DNA of 64,000 bases, taken from Bremerella sp. JC817. GTDB taxonomy: Bacteria > Planctomycetota > Planctomycetia > Pirellulales > Pirellulaceae. Position 1 is the stretch's first letter. Each line of letters starts with the position of its first letter. Shown piece after piece: positions 1 through 8,677 of this stretch. The stretch is from contig NZ_JBFEFG010000267.1 of the NCBI RefSeq assembly GCF_040718835.1, forward strand, positions 248,001-312,000. Reading direction: 5' to 3'. A model generated the notes under the pieces. The model made no database searches. It was not told the origin of the DNA and was given only the letters and a program-made list of their open reading frames with translations. Position numbers and translations under genes: made by a program.

Positions 1-995
1 ATCACTTCGTCGGTTTTCGCACTGGGGGTGCTCCCACGAAGAACCCAACGCTCGAGAAGGATGGCAAGAACCAAAAGTTCGAGGGCCTGACCACCGACAT
101 CCTGACTGACTTCGCGATCGACTTTCTGAAGGAACAAAAGGGGGACCAACCCTTTTGTCTGTCGGTTCATTTCCGTGCCCCGCACACCGCATGGCTCCCC
201 GTCGCGGAAGAAGACTGGGCTCCGTTTGCGGAACTCGATCCCACGATCCCGAATCCGGATTACCCAAAACTCGACGTTCCACGCGTGAAAAAGATGACGC
301 GTGAGTACCTGGCCAGCGTGGCTGGGGTCGACCGCAATGTGGGTCGCATTCTCAAGACACTCAAGGCGAAGGGCTTCGAGGACAACACCATCGTGATTTT
401 CTCGAGCGACCATGGTTACAACATGGGTCACAACGGAATCTGGCATAAAGGGAACGGTCATTGGGTCCTGACGGAAAATCCACCCGCCACCGAGAACATC
501 CCGAAGGGTCAGCGTCCTAACATGTACGACCTGGCCCTGCGAATCCCGACGATCGTTCGTTGGCCTGGCAAAGTGAAACCAGGCACCAAGATCGACGACA
601 CGGTCTCGAATCTCGACTGGTTCCCAACCGTGTTGGAAATGGCAAACGTCAAGTTACCAGCGGAAGTGAAGATCCATGGCGAGAGCTTCGTTCCGCTGCT
701 ACAAGGCAAAGACGTGAAATGGGACAACGACTTCTATGCGGAATACAGCACGAAGCATCAGTCGCACACGCACATGCGGATGTATCGTACGCCGGAATGG
801 AAGTTGATTCGTGACTATTTGAACTCAGGCCGTGACGAACTTTATCACTTGACCGACGATCCGGCCGAGGCAAACAACTTGATCGATTCCGATTCGCCAG
901 AAGTGAAGGCGGTGACTGCCAAGCTGGATGCCAAGATCCAGCAGCACATGAAGGCGATCAACGATCCGGTGCTTGAAACGCTTTCGGCCAAATAG
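1..995 (+). CDS. Sulfatase (arylsulfatase family), 5' end outside window
   Basis: This is the C-terminal part of a sulfatase, an enzyme that hydrolyses sulfate esters and in planctomycetes usually acts on sulfated polysaccharides. The reading frame (first full codon at base 3) is open from the window edge to the TAA at 993-995. Visible family features are the metal-site segment FSSDHGYNMGHNGIWHKG with its Asp-His and Lys, the RIPTIVRWPGKV strand and the ELYHLTDDPAEANNL segment typical of the C-terminal subdomain. The formylglycine signature (C/S-x-P-S-R) must lie upstream and cannot be seen. The gene is followed by a terminator shared with the opposing gene, so it is probably the last gene of its unit. 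Substrate is unknown. Confidence 0.93.
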   Translation, partial: HFVGFRTGGAPTKNPTLEKDGKNQKFEGLTTDILTDFAIDFLKEQKGDQPFCLSVHFRAPHTAWLPVAEEDWAPFAELDPTIPNPDYPKLDVPRVKKMTREYLASVAGVDRNVGRILKTLKAKGFEDNTIVIFSSDHGYNMGHNGIWHKGNGHWVLTENPPATENIPKGQRPNMYDLALRIPTIVRWPGKVKPGTKIDDTVSNLDWFPTVLEMANVKLPAEVKIHGESFVPLLQGKDVKWDNDFYAEYSTKHQSHTHMRMYRTPEWKLIRDYLNSGRDELYHLTDDPAEANNLIDSDSPEVKAVTAKLDAKIQQHMKAINDPVLETLSAK

Positions 996-1022
996 TCCGA
1001 TCCGATTCGTGAACAACAATAA

Positions 1023-1051
1023 AAAAGGCGACCTGCGATGGGTCGCCTTTT
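1023..1051. terminator. Bidirectional intrinsic terminator
   Basis: AAAAGGCGACC (1023-1033) pairs perfectly with GGTCGCCTTTT (1041-1051) around a 7-base loop. Both strands end in a T-rich tract. It sits between the convergent sulfatase and the Arg/Gly/Pro-rich gene and can stop transcription from both. Confidence 0.9.
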
Positions 1052-1076
1052 CTTTCAGGTTTCAACTGAAGTCTTC

Positions 1077-2720
1077 TTAGAAGTTTGTTCCGGTAGGAGC
1101 CGCAGCTTCGTCATCCTTCGGTTCTTCCAAACGAACCAGTGTCCAGGTCTGCGTATCAGATTCGCCGTAGTGGACCAAAGCCGTGGCCTCGTCCTGGGTC
1201 AGGTTATAAATGCTCGTCTCCATGACGATATCCTGATCCTTGTCATCGGCAAACTTCCAGGCAGCACGCTGCGTCTTTTGATCGACCATTCCTTCCAGTG
1301 GACGGTCCGACTTGGTGACGTCGTTATAGAAGGTACCTGCGATGATCCCTTCTTTACTGACGGCCAACTGCATCACCATGCCAGAATCGGTTCCCGATTC
1401 ATCGGCGATTGCGAACACGCCCAGCGGCATCCATTCGACCTTCTGGTCGTCGACGTTCTGCGGAATGCTATCCGCAATGGTAACGGCCTGGTTGTAATAC
1501 TGATCGGCGGTCGCGTACTGCTGATCGTTGACGTACACGTAGTTGTCTCGGTAGACCACGTTGGTGCCGTAGTCATAGATCACCGGCTGCGTCCACGCAT
1601 TCCAAACAAACCATCCACCAAACGCACCCCAGGCAGCAGGTCGCCAGCACCAGTGTGGTGGATAGCGATTCCAACCGGTGTGCCAACGCCAGTTCGGATT
1701 GTTCGGGTAACGTCCACCATCCCACCAATGTCGATTGCCAGGACGATCAATATTGACGTTGTTCCACTTGTTGCGAATGTTGTTGATATTCTTGTCACGA
1801 TCGATCGTGACCTTGTTACCAATGTTGATGTTGTTATTGTTGCCGTTCCCAATGTTAGGACGGTCGCCGCCGGGACGGTTCGGGAAGCGGCCGCCATTGC
1901 CCGGCCGATCTCCATCACCACCGTTGCCTGGGCGATTCGGGAAACGATCACCGGTACCTGGTCGGTCGCCACTGCCTGGCCGATCCCCAATACCGGGACG
2001 GTCACCAGTGCCAGGTCGATCGATCACTCCTGGTCGGTCGCCAGTTCCAGGACGCGTTCCGCCGTTGTTGCCTCCTCCAGGGATCGTGATCGAAGGACGA
2101 TCACCACCACTTGGACGCCCTGGCAGGTTCAAGAAGTCTTGAAGGTCATCGCGGCTTGGTCGCGAGAAACTCGAGTCACCGCCACCAGGTCGCGTGAACG
2201 AAGGGCGATCGCCAGTGCCTGGCCGGGTAATGCCAGGGCGACTTCCGCTTCCACCACCACTACCAGGGACCGTAATCCCCGGGCGATTGCCACTGTTCCC
2301 GCTTCCAGGAATAGTGATCGATGGTCGGCTGCCGGTATCAGGTCGGTTGATGCTGGGTCGGGTCGATCCGCCGGTCGAAGGAAGCGAAATATTCGGTCGG
2401 CTACCGGTCGAAGGCCGACTGATCGTCGGTCGACTGGACGTTGGGCGGTTGATCGAAGGAGCTTGAATCGATGGCCGCGAAGAACCACCGCCGCCAATCG
2501 ATGGTCGGCTTGTTGGCATCGACGGTCGGCTGACCGATGGGCGGCTCATCGATGGGGTATGACCACCACCGCCACCAGGGCGCGAGATACCTCCGCCGCC
2601 ACCTAGCGAGTGACCACCGCCGCCTCCTCCGCCACCGCGACCTCCGCGGGCAAAGGCATCACCCGTAAGGAGCGTGCCTGCCATGATCGCGACTACCAGC
2701 GTCGTCATATTAATTTTCAT
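1077..2720 (-). CDS. Secreted Arg/Gly/Pro-rich repeat protein
   Basis: Function unknown; probably a cell-surface or periplasmic protein. From the ATG at 2720 it has a Sec signal peptide (MKINMTTLVVAIMAGTLLTG, ending near DAFA), then about 270 residues of low complexity built from SRPS, RPSI, GSGNRPGI and GDRPG units with a strong positive charge, then an Asn-rich stretch. The C-terminal part (from about residue 315) is folded-looking, rich in Trp and Tyr (HWWDGGRYPNNPNWRW), and ends in a mixed domain without the repeats. An in-frame ATG at 2729 has no spaced ribosome site, whereas GAGGA lies about 8 bases before 2720. It follows the SnoaL-like gene by 44 bases on the same strand, suggesting one transcript. 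Confidence 0.8.
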   Translation of the reverse strand: MKINMTTLVVAIMAGTLLTGDAFARGGRGGGGGGGGHSLGGGGGISRPGGGGGHTPSMSRPSVSRPSMPTSRPSIGGGGSSRPSIQAPSINRPTSSRPTISRPSTGSRPNISLPSTGGSTRPSINRPDTGSRPSITIPGSGNSGNRPGITVPGSGGGSGSRPGITRPGTGDRPSFTRPGGGDSSFSRPSRDDLQDFLNLPGRPSGGDRPSITIPGGGNNGGTRPGTGDRPGVIDRPGTGDRPGIGDRPGSGDRPGTGDRFPNRPGNGGDGDRPGNGGRFPNRPGGDRPNIGNGNNNNINIGNKVTIDRDKNINNIRNKWNNVNIDRPGNRHWWDGGRYPNNPNWRWHTGWNRYPPHWCWRPAAWGAFGGWFVWNAWTQPVIYDYGTNVVYRDNYVYVNDQQYATADQYYNQAVTIADSIPQNVDDQKVEWMPLGVFAIADESGTDSGMVMQLAVSKEGIIAGTFYNDVTKSDRPLEGMVDQKTQRAAWKFADDKDQDIVMETSIYNLTQDEATALVHYGESDTQTWTLVRLEEPKDDEAAAPTGTNF

Positions 2721-2764
2721 GGGAACCATCCTCGATATTTTGTGGGGGTGTGCAGGAAGCGGGG

Positions 2765-3730
2765 CTATTCCGCGCGAATGATCGTCAGTGTCTCGATGCT
2801 TGGCATCAACTGGCCATCCACCTGGCGGCCAATCGACTTGAACTGAACGGTGTTTTCGTCCACCACGTCATAGATGTTGGTGGAAGACGCGCGGCGACCA
2901 TCCGGCAGCACGCTCAAGGCTTGAACGGTCCAGCGACTTCCATTGTTCGACCAACGTCCGACGCCGAAACCTCCGTCCGAATCAAACGTCCACGAACGAA
3001 TCGCATCGTTGCTCGGATCCCAGCCGATGACCTGTGTTCCTTCAAAATCGACCTGATCTTCAATGAACACCCGGAAGGTACGCACGATGAAGTTTTGGTT
3101 CGTGGTCCAACGTCCGGTCGTTTCGATCGTCATGCCTTCTTCGGCGTTGTCGACCCACTTGCCAATCATCCATTCCAGCGACTGCAGGTGATCGTAGTGC
3201 GAAGGAGCATCTGCCGGGGCTGCCTCTTCTTTCACACTATCGATCCGCCAGCCTTCCGGCGTCTTCACATGGATCGCTTCGTAGACCGTCTCGCTCGGCT
3301 CTTGGCCTTCGGCAAGCACCCGGGCCAAACCCGATTCCGAGGCAACCCGTGGCGAGATCATCTTGATTTGCGTGTTGGTCAGTTCCAGCTTCACGCCCGG
3401 GTTCGACTCGAAGTACGTAGAGAACTGACTGATCATGGCGTCATGACCTTTGAGCACTTCGCCCGACTCCATGACGAACTCGCCATCCTCGGTCCAGTGT
3501 TGAGCCAGGGCTTTGCCATCCCCTTTGTTGAATGCGGCGACGTAAGAATCGACCGCAGCCAGAATGGCCGTTTCATCTTCGGTTAAAACCAGTTCAACCG
3601 TTACTTCCGGACTGTCTGCCTCGGCAGCAACTTCAGCCTCTGGCAGGGGAGCCTCAGGCGGCTTTTCCTGGGCCCAGCCTGTTCCGGCGATTCCAACGGC
3701 CAGCAGCCAACTCAAAGCAATTCGTTTCAT
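2765..3730 (-). CDS. Secreted SnoaL/SgcJ-like protein with lipocalin-like C-terminal half
   Basis: The start at 3730 gives a Sec signal peptide (MKRIALSWLLAVGIAGTGWA) and has AAGGTG four bases upstream; the frame is open further upstream but without a leader. Residues of about 55-175 form a SnoaL-like/YybH-type domain (AAVDSYVAAFNKGDGKALAQ followed by HWTEDGEFVMESGEVLKG), a fold used by small ligand-binding proteins and isomerases. The last 140 residues (LEWMIGKWVDN, TTGRWTTNQNFIVRTFRV, IGWDPSNDAIRSWTFDSDGG) resemble DUF1579/lipocalin-like domains. Such two-domain exported proteins are common in planctomycetes; the ligand or reaction is unknown. It is the first gene of a likely pair with the repeat protein downstream. 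Confidence 0.8.
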   Translation of the reverse strand: MKRIALSWLLAVGIAGTGWAQEKPPEAPLPEAEVAAEADSPEVTVELVLTEDETAILAAVDSYVAAFNKGDGKALAQHWTEDGEFVMESGEVLKGHDAMISQFSTYFESNPGVKLELTNTQIKMISPRVASESGLARVLAEGQEPSETVYEAIHVKTPEGWRIDSVKEEAAPADAPSHYDHLQSLEWMIGKWVDNAEEGMTIETTGRWTTNQNFIVRTFRVFIEDQVDFEGTQVIGWDPSNDAIRSWTFDSDGGFGVGRWSNNGSRWTVQALSVLPDGRRASSTNIYDVVDENTVQFKSIGRQVDGQLMPSIETLTIIRAE

Positions 3731-4129
3731 AACGCACCTTGCAGGATGGGACGAAAACAAGCCTCGGCGGCGGTTCATATGCTGAACGGAACCAGCGTCA
3801 GGCCAATAGGTTTCCACAGTTCAACATACCGCTGCGGAATACCGAAAACCACGACTTGCGCTATATTCGCCCATTTTTCACCTCCCGCATTTTCCGTTTG
3901 CTCTTATTGCGTCGGTCGTCCGCTAGATATGTCGGCAGTGCGAACCAGGCACCTCCTGCAGACCACCTTTCCCCCTCTGGCAAGGCAGTCGCACCAGGTT
4001 TTTCCGCCTCATAAGGTTCAAATCGGGGAATTCGAAGGTTGGACCGAAAATAAAAGGGGAATCGGCGCGGTCACGGTAGAATAGCTAATAGCAACCACAA
4101 TCCCTTTCCAACCACGATTAAAGGCGAGA
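3731..4129. other. Divergent intergenic region
   Basis: This 399-base stretch separates the minus-strand SnoaL-like gene from the sigma-factor operon, so it must hold promoters for both. Short open frames here have no recognisable protein features. I see AAGG just before the sigma-factor ATG but no convincing -35/-10 pair, and no strong inverted repeat. Confidence 0.5.
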
Positions 4130-4666
4130 ATGTCCCAGTCGCATGTTTCCGATCGCGATCCGACACCTTTTGTCGAGCTCATCGTGAAGCATGAACGTGC
4201 GCTGATGCGGTACATCCGATCGATGTTTCCGCGGCCAGACGACGCCGAAGAAGTGTGGCAATCGACTGCGATCGTTTTATGGGAGAAGTTCGATGAGTTT
4301 GATCCTGAGCGGGATTTTCTGCCGTGGGCTCAACGCTTTGCGTACTTCGAGGGGCTGCGGCGTCGGCGGAAGATCGCTCGCGATCGCATGGTGTTCTCCG
4401 AGAGCGCGATGCAGTCGTTAGCCGAAACCCACGACGCCTCGCGCGAACATCTGAATCGTCGCAGCCGAGCCCTTCAGGACTGCGTCGACCAACTGACCGC
4501 CCAGGACGCTTCGCTGCTTCGTTCTCGATACGAATCCGAGGTAACGATCGGCGAGCTTGCCCAGCAAATGCAAACCACGGCCAAAAGCCTTTACCGCCGG
4601 CTGGATCGAATCCGAGACAAACTAGCCCAATGCGTCCGTCGCCGCGTCGCCTTGGCAGAAGAGTAA
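4130..4666 (+). CDS. ECF-type RNA polymerase sigma factor (planctomycete family)
   Basis: An extracytoplasmic-function sigma factor that would direct RNA polymerase to its own target promoters. Region 2 covers about residues 12-85 (ERALMRYIRSMFPRPDDAEE, then VWQSTAIVLWEKFDEFDPER and DFLPWAQRFAYFEGLRRRRK), and region 4 covers about residues 118-170 (LTAQDASLLRSRYESEVTIG with a helix-turn-helix ending KSLYRRLDRIRDKL). The length of 178 residues is normal for the family often named Rhodopirellula/Verrucomicrobium sigma-70. AAGG precedes the ATG. It is the first gene of an operon with 15-24 base spacings, directly followed by a membrane FecR-type protein, which suggests the sigma factor is controlled by, or expressed together with, that protein. 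Confidence 0.93.
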   Translation: MSQSHVSDRDPTPFVELIVKHERALMRYIRSMFPRPDDAEEVWQSTAIVLWEKFDEFDPERDFLPWAQRFAYFEGLRRRRKIARDRMVFSESAMQSLAETHDASREHLNRRSRALQDCVDQLTAQDASLLRSRYESEVTIGELAQQMQTTAKSLYRRLDRIRDKLAQCVRRRVALAEE

Positions 4667-4681
4667 TTCCCAACGCTCCCA

Positions 4682-6295
4682 ATGAATTCCGAAACGCTCA
4701 AACTCGAACGCGAAGCCCGTCAGGCCTACGATGCCGTCGTCAGCAGCCAACTGACCGACGAGCAGTTCGCTGCCCTGGAAGCTCGACTTTTGGCCGACCC
4801 AGAATTCCGCCAGGCTTACGTCGAACAAGTCGACCTGGAAGCGGAACTGGAACATCGCTTCGGCAGCGAACCGGTTACGACCGCCTCACAGCGTTCAACA
4901 TCGCATCGCTCGTGGGCGATTCCATTCGCCATCGCCCTTTCCCTGCTGCTTCTGCTGGGTGTCTGGAATCTGATCGGTATCGAGCGTTTCACTTCGTCAA
5001 TTGAAGATCCGATCGCCGCACGTTTTACCGAGACGCAACTGCTCGGCCAACGTCCCGTGGCGATTGTCGTGCAGCGAAGTGAGTCTTCCGCTGCCGACTC
5101 GCTACTCGATGTGGGCGACCGCGTGAAGCCAGGCGTCCTGCGTTTGAGTCGCGGCGAGATGCAGCTCGAGTTCCTCTCAGGGGTACGACTGCAACTGGAA
5201 GGCCCCAGTGAGATCCACCTGCTTTCCGATCAAGAGGCCACGTTGGTCCACGGACATGCGGCCATCGTCACCCCGCCCGAAACTCGTTCGTTCTCGCTCA
5301 ACGGTCCGGTGTCGGCCATTGCATCCGGTTCGAGTGAATTCGTTTACAACGTGACCGATCAGCAAACAGGCACGATCGATGTTTACCAGGGTGAGGTCAT
5401 GGCTTCGCTGCTGGGGCCTTCGGGCGATACCCTTCAAAACGAACTCGTTTCATCTCAGCAGTCCGCGACCTTTGCCGCTGGCAACTTGCTGGTTGCTAAC
5501 AAACCGTTCTCGCCAGAGAACCGCGTCGATCGGCTGCCGGTGGACGATGTCTCGCTAAGCACCGATGCCCGCTATGCCAACCTGGTGAAAGAAGACGAGC
5601 CGCTCGTCTATTGGCGTTTTGAAGAGGATGACCTCATCGGCAATCAGGTACGCAATCATATGTCGGATCGCTACGCCGCGACTCTGCACGGACCACAAGA
5701 TGGTTCGCTGACCGTCTCAGCTGGCAAAGCCCAATTTGGCGAGAGCCCCGATTCACGCTACCTCGGGATTAGCGAACCGATCGAAGGCTTGAACGCTGGC
5801 GAATTCACCGTCGAGTTCTGGGTTCGTACCGATCGAATGCATTGGGGAACGTTCTTCGGCATCTTGCCGGTCGATCAACACGATCGCCAGCGAGAGAGTC
5901 ACCTTTGCGTGCTGGAGTATGCCAACAAGACAAACGTCGTCCATCGCCCGGCCACAGTGCGAATGCTTTATCGTTACCCGCCCACTTCCTACACCGGCGG
6001 CATGAACGTCTTTAGTGCGCAGTCGTGTGCTCCTGGCATCTGGACGCATGTGGTTGCTGTTCGTCGGACCGATGGAATTTATCTGTACTGCAACGGCAAG
6101 CTTCAGTTCATCCTCGATGCCCTCGACTTCGACGATCAATCCGCCTATTCGGTTCTGCTCGGTCAACTCGATTCAGTGCGACCTCAACGCCAACTAGAAG
6201 GTCAGATCGACGAGGTGGCGATCTACCGGAAGGCACTTAGCGAAGAGCAGATCCGTCGCCACTACGAGATGATCGCTGACCCATCCAAGACTTAA
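4682..6295 (+). CDS. Membrane FecR/LamG protein (putative sigma-factor partner)
   Basis: Likely an inner-membrane protein with a short cytoplasmic N-terminus and a large periplasmic part. The N-terminal 60 residues (LTDEQFAALEARLLADPEFR) look like the anti-sigma-like head found in planctomycete FecR proteins. A transmembrane helix covers about residues 79-100 (WAIPFAIALSLLLLLGVWNL). Residues of about 130-270 form a FecR domain (GDRVKPGVLRLSRGEMQLEF, IASGSSEFVYNV). Residues of about 310-525 form a LamG/concanavalin-like domain (YWRFEEDD, FTVEFWVRTD, HVVAVRRTDGIYLYCNGKL), which commonly binds carbohydrate. Placement directly after the ECF sigma factor fits a surface-sensing role, by inference. 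The role in signalling has not been shown for this gene. Confidence 0.85.
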   Translation: MNSETLKLEREARQAYDAVVSSQLTDEQFAALEARLLADPEFRQAYVEQVDLEAELEHRFGSEPVTTASQRSTSHRSWAIPFAIALSLLLLLGVWNLIGIERFTSSIEDPIAARFTETQLLGQRPVAIVVQRSESSAADSLLDVGDRVKPGVLRLSRGEMQLEFLSGVRLQLEGPSEIHLLSDQEATLVHGHAAIVTPPETRSFSLNGPVSAIASGSSEFVYNVTDQQTGTIDVYQGEVMASLLGPSGDTLQNELVSSQQSATFAAGNLLVANKPFSPENRVDRLPVDDVSLSTDARYANLVKEDEPLVYWRFEEDDLIGNQVRNHMSDRYAATLHGPQDGSLTVSAGKAQFGESPDSRYLGISEPIEGLNAGEFTVEFWVRTDRMHWGTFFGILPVDQHDRQRESHLCVLEYANKTNVVHRPATVRMLYRYPPTSYTGGMNVFSAQSCAPGIWTHVVAVRRTDGIYLYCNGKLQFILDALDFDDQSAYSVLLGQLDSVRPQRQLEGQIDEVAIYRKALSEEQIRRHYEMIADPSKT

Positions 6296-6319
6296 AACTC
6301 CCTTCCTAAGAAACGAGTC

Positions 6320-8662
6320 ATGTCCTATATCCCTGCCCGCTCGGCGTCAACCATTGCTTTGCTGTTGGCCTTTCTAGCCAGCAGTCAGGCCCATGCCGAG
6401 AAACCGCTCGACTATAACCGCGACGTACGGCCGATCTTGTCGGAAAACTGCTTCTATTGCCATGGTCCTGACCCGGAACATCGCCAGGCCGACCTGCGTC
6501 TGGACGATGAAGAAGCGGCCAAGGACTACGCAATCGTGCCGGGCGACATCGAGGGAAGCGAGTTCTTTCAGCGACTGATTGCCGACGCTGACACGCGAAT
6601 GCCACCGGTCGAATCGGGCAAGAGGCTTACGCCCCAACAAATCGCAATATTAAAGCGTTGGATCGAAGAAGGAGCCCACTTCCAGCAGCATTGGGCTTAC
6701 GTGCCACCGCAATCGACCGAAGTTCCTAACGTCAAAAACAACGACTGGGCAAAGGATGATATCGATCGGTACTTACTCGCTCGGATGGAAGAGGAAGGCC
6801 TGCAGCCTGCCCCGCCAGCGGACAAAGTGACGCTGATTCGCCGCGTGACCTTCGACCTGACCGGCTTGCCACCAACCGCCGAAGAAGTCGCCGACTTCGT
6901 CCTGGACAAATCGCCTGATGCGTTCGAGAAGGTCGTCGATCGTCTGCTGGCGTCGGATCGTTATGGCGAACGCATGGCAGCCTATTGGCTCGATTTGGTC
7001 CGTTTCGCCGATACGGTTGGTTATCACGGCGATCAGGACCACAACATTTCTCCCTACCGCGATTACGTTCTCGACGCCTTCAACGCCAACATGCCGTTCG
7101 ATCAATTCACGCGAGAACAGATCGCTGGCGACCTGTTACCTGATGCGACGATCGATCAGAAGATCGCCTCAGGCTACAACCGTTTGCTGCAGACAACGCA
7201 TGAAGGGGGTTTGCAGGAAAAAGAATATCTGGCCATCTATGCGGCCGATCGTGTGCGGAATGTTTCCCAGGTCTGGATGGGTGCCACGGTCGGCTGTGCC
7301 CAATGCCACACGCACAAATACGACCCTTATACGATCGAAGACTTCTACAGCCTGGCCGCGTTCTTTGCTGACGTCAACGAGGCGGAGCATTTCAAGTTTG
7401 GCACCAACGCCTTGCCGACGAAAAGACCGCCCGAAATCAAGGTTCATTCGCAGCGCGAACGTGCTCAACTGACTTCACTGAAAGCGGAACTGGCCGAAGT
7501 GGCCGACGATGACGCAGCCACGACAGAGCGTCTTCAGAAGCAGATCAAAGCGTTGAACGACGCGGCCCGTCTAACCATGGTGACCGAATCGATTACGCCA
7601 CGCGAGATGCGGGTGTTGCCTCGAGGTAACTGGCAAGATGACAGCGGCCCTGTCGTCGAGCCTGCGATCCCGACCTTTATGGGAACGATCAATACCGAAG
7701 GAGACCGGGCAACGCGTCTCGATCTGGCGAACTGGCTGGTCGATGCCAAGTCAGGCTCCGGGGCTTTGACGTCGCGTGTGTTCGTCAATCGTCTCTGGTA
7801 TTTGCTGTACGGTGTCGGCCTATCGTCCAGTCTTGGCGATTTCGGCGGCCAAGGCGAACCACCAGTCCATCCAGAGCTACTCGATTCCTTGGCGATCGAT
7901 TTCTACGAACACGACTGGGACGTGAAGCGCATGGTCAAACGATTGGTCATGACCGCCGCCTACCAGCAAGCATCGGACGAGTCGGAAGCGATCCGGCAAC
8001 GTGACCCGTACAACCGCTTGTATACCCATCAATCCCGCCATCGCCGACCGGCCGAAATGATTCGTGATAATGCCCTGGCAGTCAGTGGCCTGCTGAACCT
8101 GACCTATGGCGGGCCGAGCGTGAAGCCTTACCAGCCAGAAGGTTACTTCCGTCATTTGAACTTCCCGCAGCGAAAGTACCACGCCGACAAAAACGATCAA
8201 CAGTGGCGACGAGCCGTCTACGTGCACTGGCAACGCCAGTTCCTGCACCCGAGCTTGAAGGCGTTCGACGCACCGAGCCGCGAAGAATGTACGGTCGAAC
8301 GCCCTGAGTCGAACACGCCGGTCGCCGCCTTAGTGCTTTTGAACGATCCGACCTACATCGAAGCAGCCCGGGTCTTCGCGACACGTGTCTTGACCGAGGC
8401 CGAATCGACCGACGAGGCTCGTCTGAACAAGGCCTACACGCTGGCTCTTTCGCGCGAGCCCGACAGCTACGAACGCGAGATTCTGACGAAGATCCTGAAG
8501 GAGAATCGCGAGCTTTACCAGCAAGATCCGAAAGCCGCGACCGAGTTGGTCGGCATCGGCCTGAAGCCAACCGAAAGCAAATTGGATGCGGCCGAACTCG
8601 CCGCTTGGACGCACGTTTCGCGTGTGATCTTCAACCTCGACGAATTCATCACCCGCAACTAA
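6320..8662 (+). CDS. Planctomycete cytochrome C / DUF1549 / DUF1553 protein
   Basis: An exported protein of the PSCyt1-PSCyt2-PSD1 family, abundant in planctomycetes. A signal peptide covers residues 1-26. A haem-binding CxxCH (C44, C47, H48) lies in the N-terminal cytochrome domain (YNRDVRPILSENCFYCHGPD). DUF1549 follows (about 145-360, DKVTLIRRVTFDLTGLPPT), with a second CxxCH at C326-H330 (CAQCHTHKYDPY), and DUF1553 forms the C-terminal third (SRVFVNRLWYLLYGVGLSSS, SRHRRPAEMIRDNALAVSG). The family is usually encoded next to a DUF1501 protein, as here (15 bases downstream). Its role is not established; carbohydrate or redox functions have been suggested from context. It is cotranscribed with the sigma factor, judging by spacing. 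Confidence 0.93.
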   Translation: MSYIPARSASTIALLLAFLASSQAHAEKPLDYNRDVRPILSENCFYCHGPDPEHRQADLRLDDEEAAKDYAIVPGDIEGSEFFQRLIADADTRMPPVESGKRLTPQQIAILKRWIEEGAHFQQHWAYVPPQSTEVPNVKNNDWAKDDIDRYLLARMEEEGLQPAPPADKVTLIRRVTFDLTGLPPTAEEVADFVLDKSPDAFEKVVDRLLASDRYGERMAAYWLDLVRFADTVGYHGDQDHNISPYRDYVLDAFNANMPFDQFTREQIAGDLLPDATIDQKIASGYNRLLQTTHEGGLQEKEYLAIYAADRVRNVSQVWMGATVGCAQCHTHKYDPYTIEDFYSLAAFFADVNEAEHFKFGTNALPTKRPPEIKVHSQRERAQLTSLKAELAEVADDDAATTERLQKQIKALNDAARLTMVTESITPREMRVLPRGNWQDDSGPVVEPAIPTFMGTINTEGDRATRLDLANWLVDAKSGSGALTSRVFVNRLWYLLYGVGLSSSLGDFGGQGEPPVHPELLDSLAIDFYEHDWDVKRMVKRLVMTAAYQQASDESEAIRQRDPYNRLYTHQSRHRRPAEMIRDNALAVSGLLNLTYGGPSVKPYQPEGYFRHLNFPQRKYHADKNDQQWRRAVYVHWQRQFLHPSLKAFDAPSREECTVERPESNTPVAALVLLNDPTYIEAARVFATRVLTEAESTDEARLNKAYTLALSREPDSYEREILTKILKENRELYQQDPKAATELVGIGLKPTESKLDAAELAAWTHVSRVIFNLDEFITRN

Positions 8663-8677
8663 CCTACCGAGTCGATC

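Noticed and set aside
1880..2520. Repeat array resembling a CRISPR or minisatellite
   Set aside because: The repeats are in-frame codons for GDRPG, RPSI and SRPS units, with variable lengths and no uniform spacers.
1038..2606. Long plus-strand open frame of 522 codons
   Set aside because: It is antisense to the Arg/Gly/Pro-rich gene, whose repeats create open frames in other phases. It lacks domains and a believable start.
3739..4084. Short plus-strand open frames between the SnoaL-like and sigma-factor genes
   Set aside because: No ribosome site, no conserved composition, and the region must hold promoters for two divergent genes.
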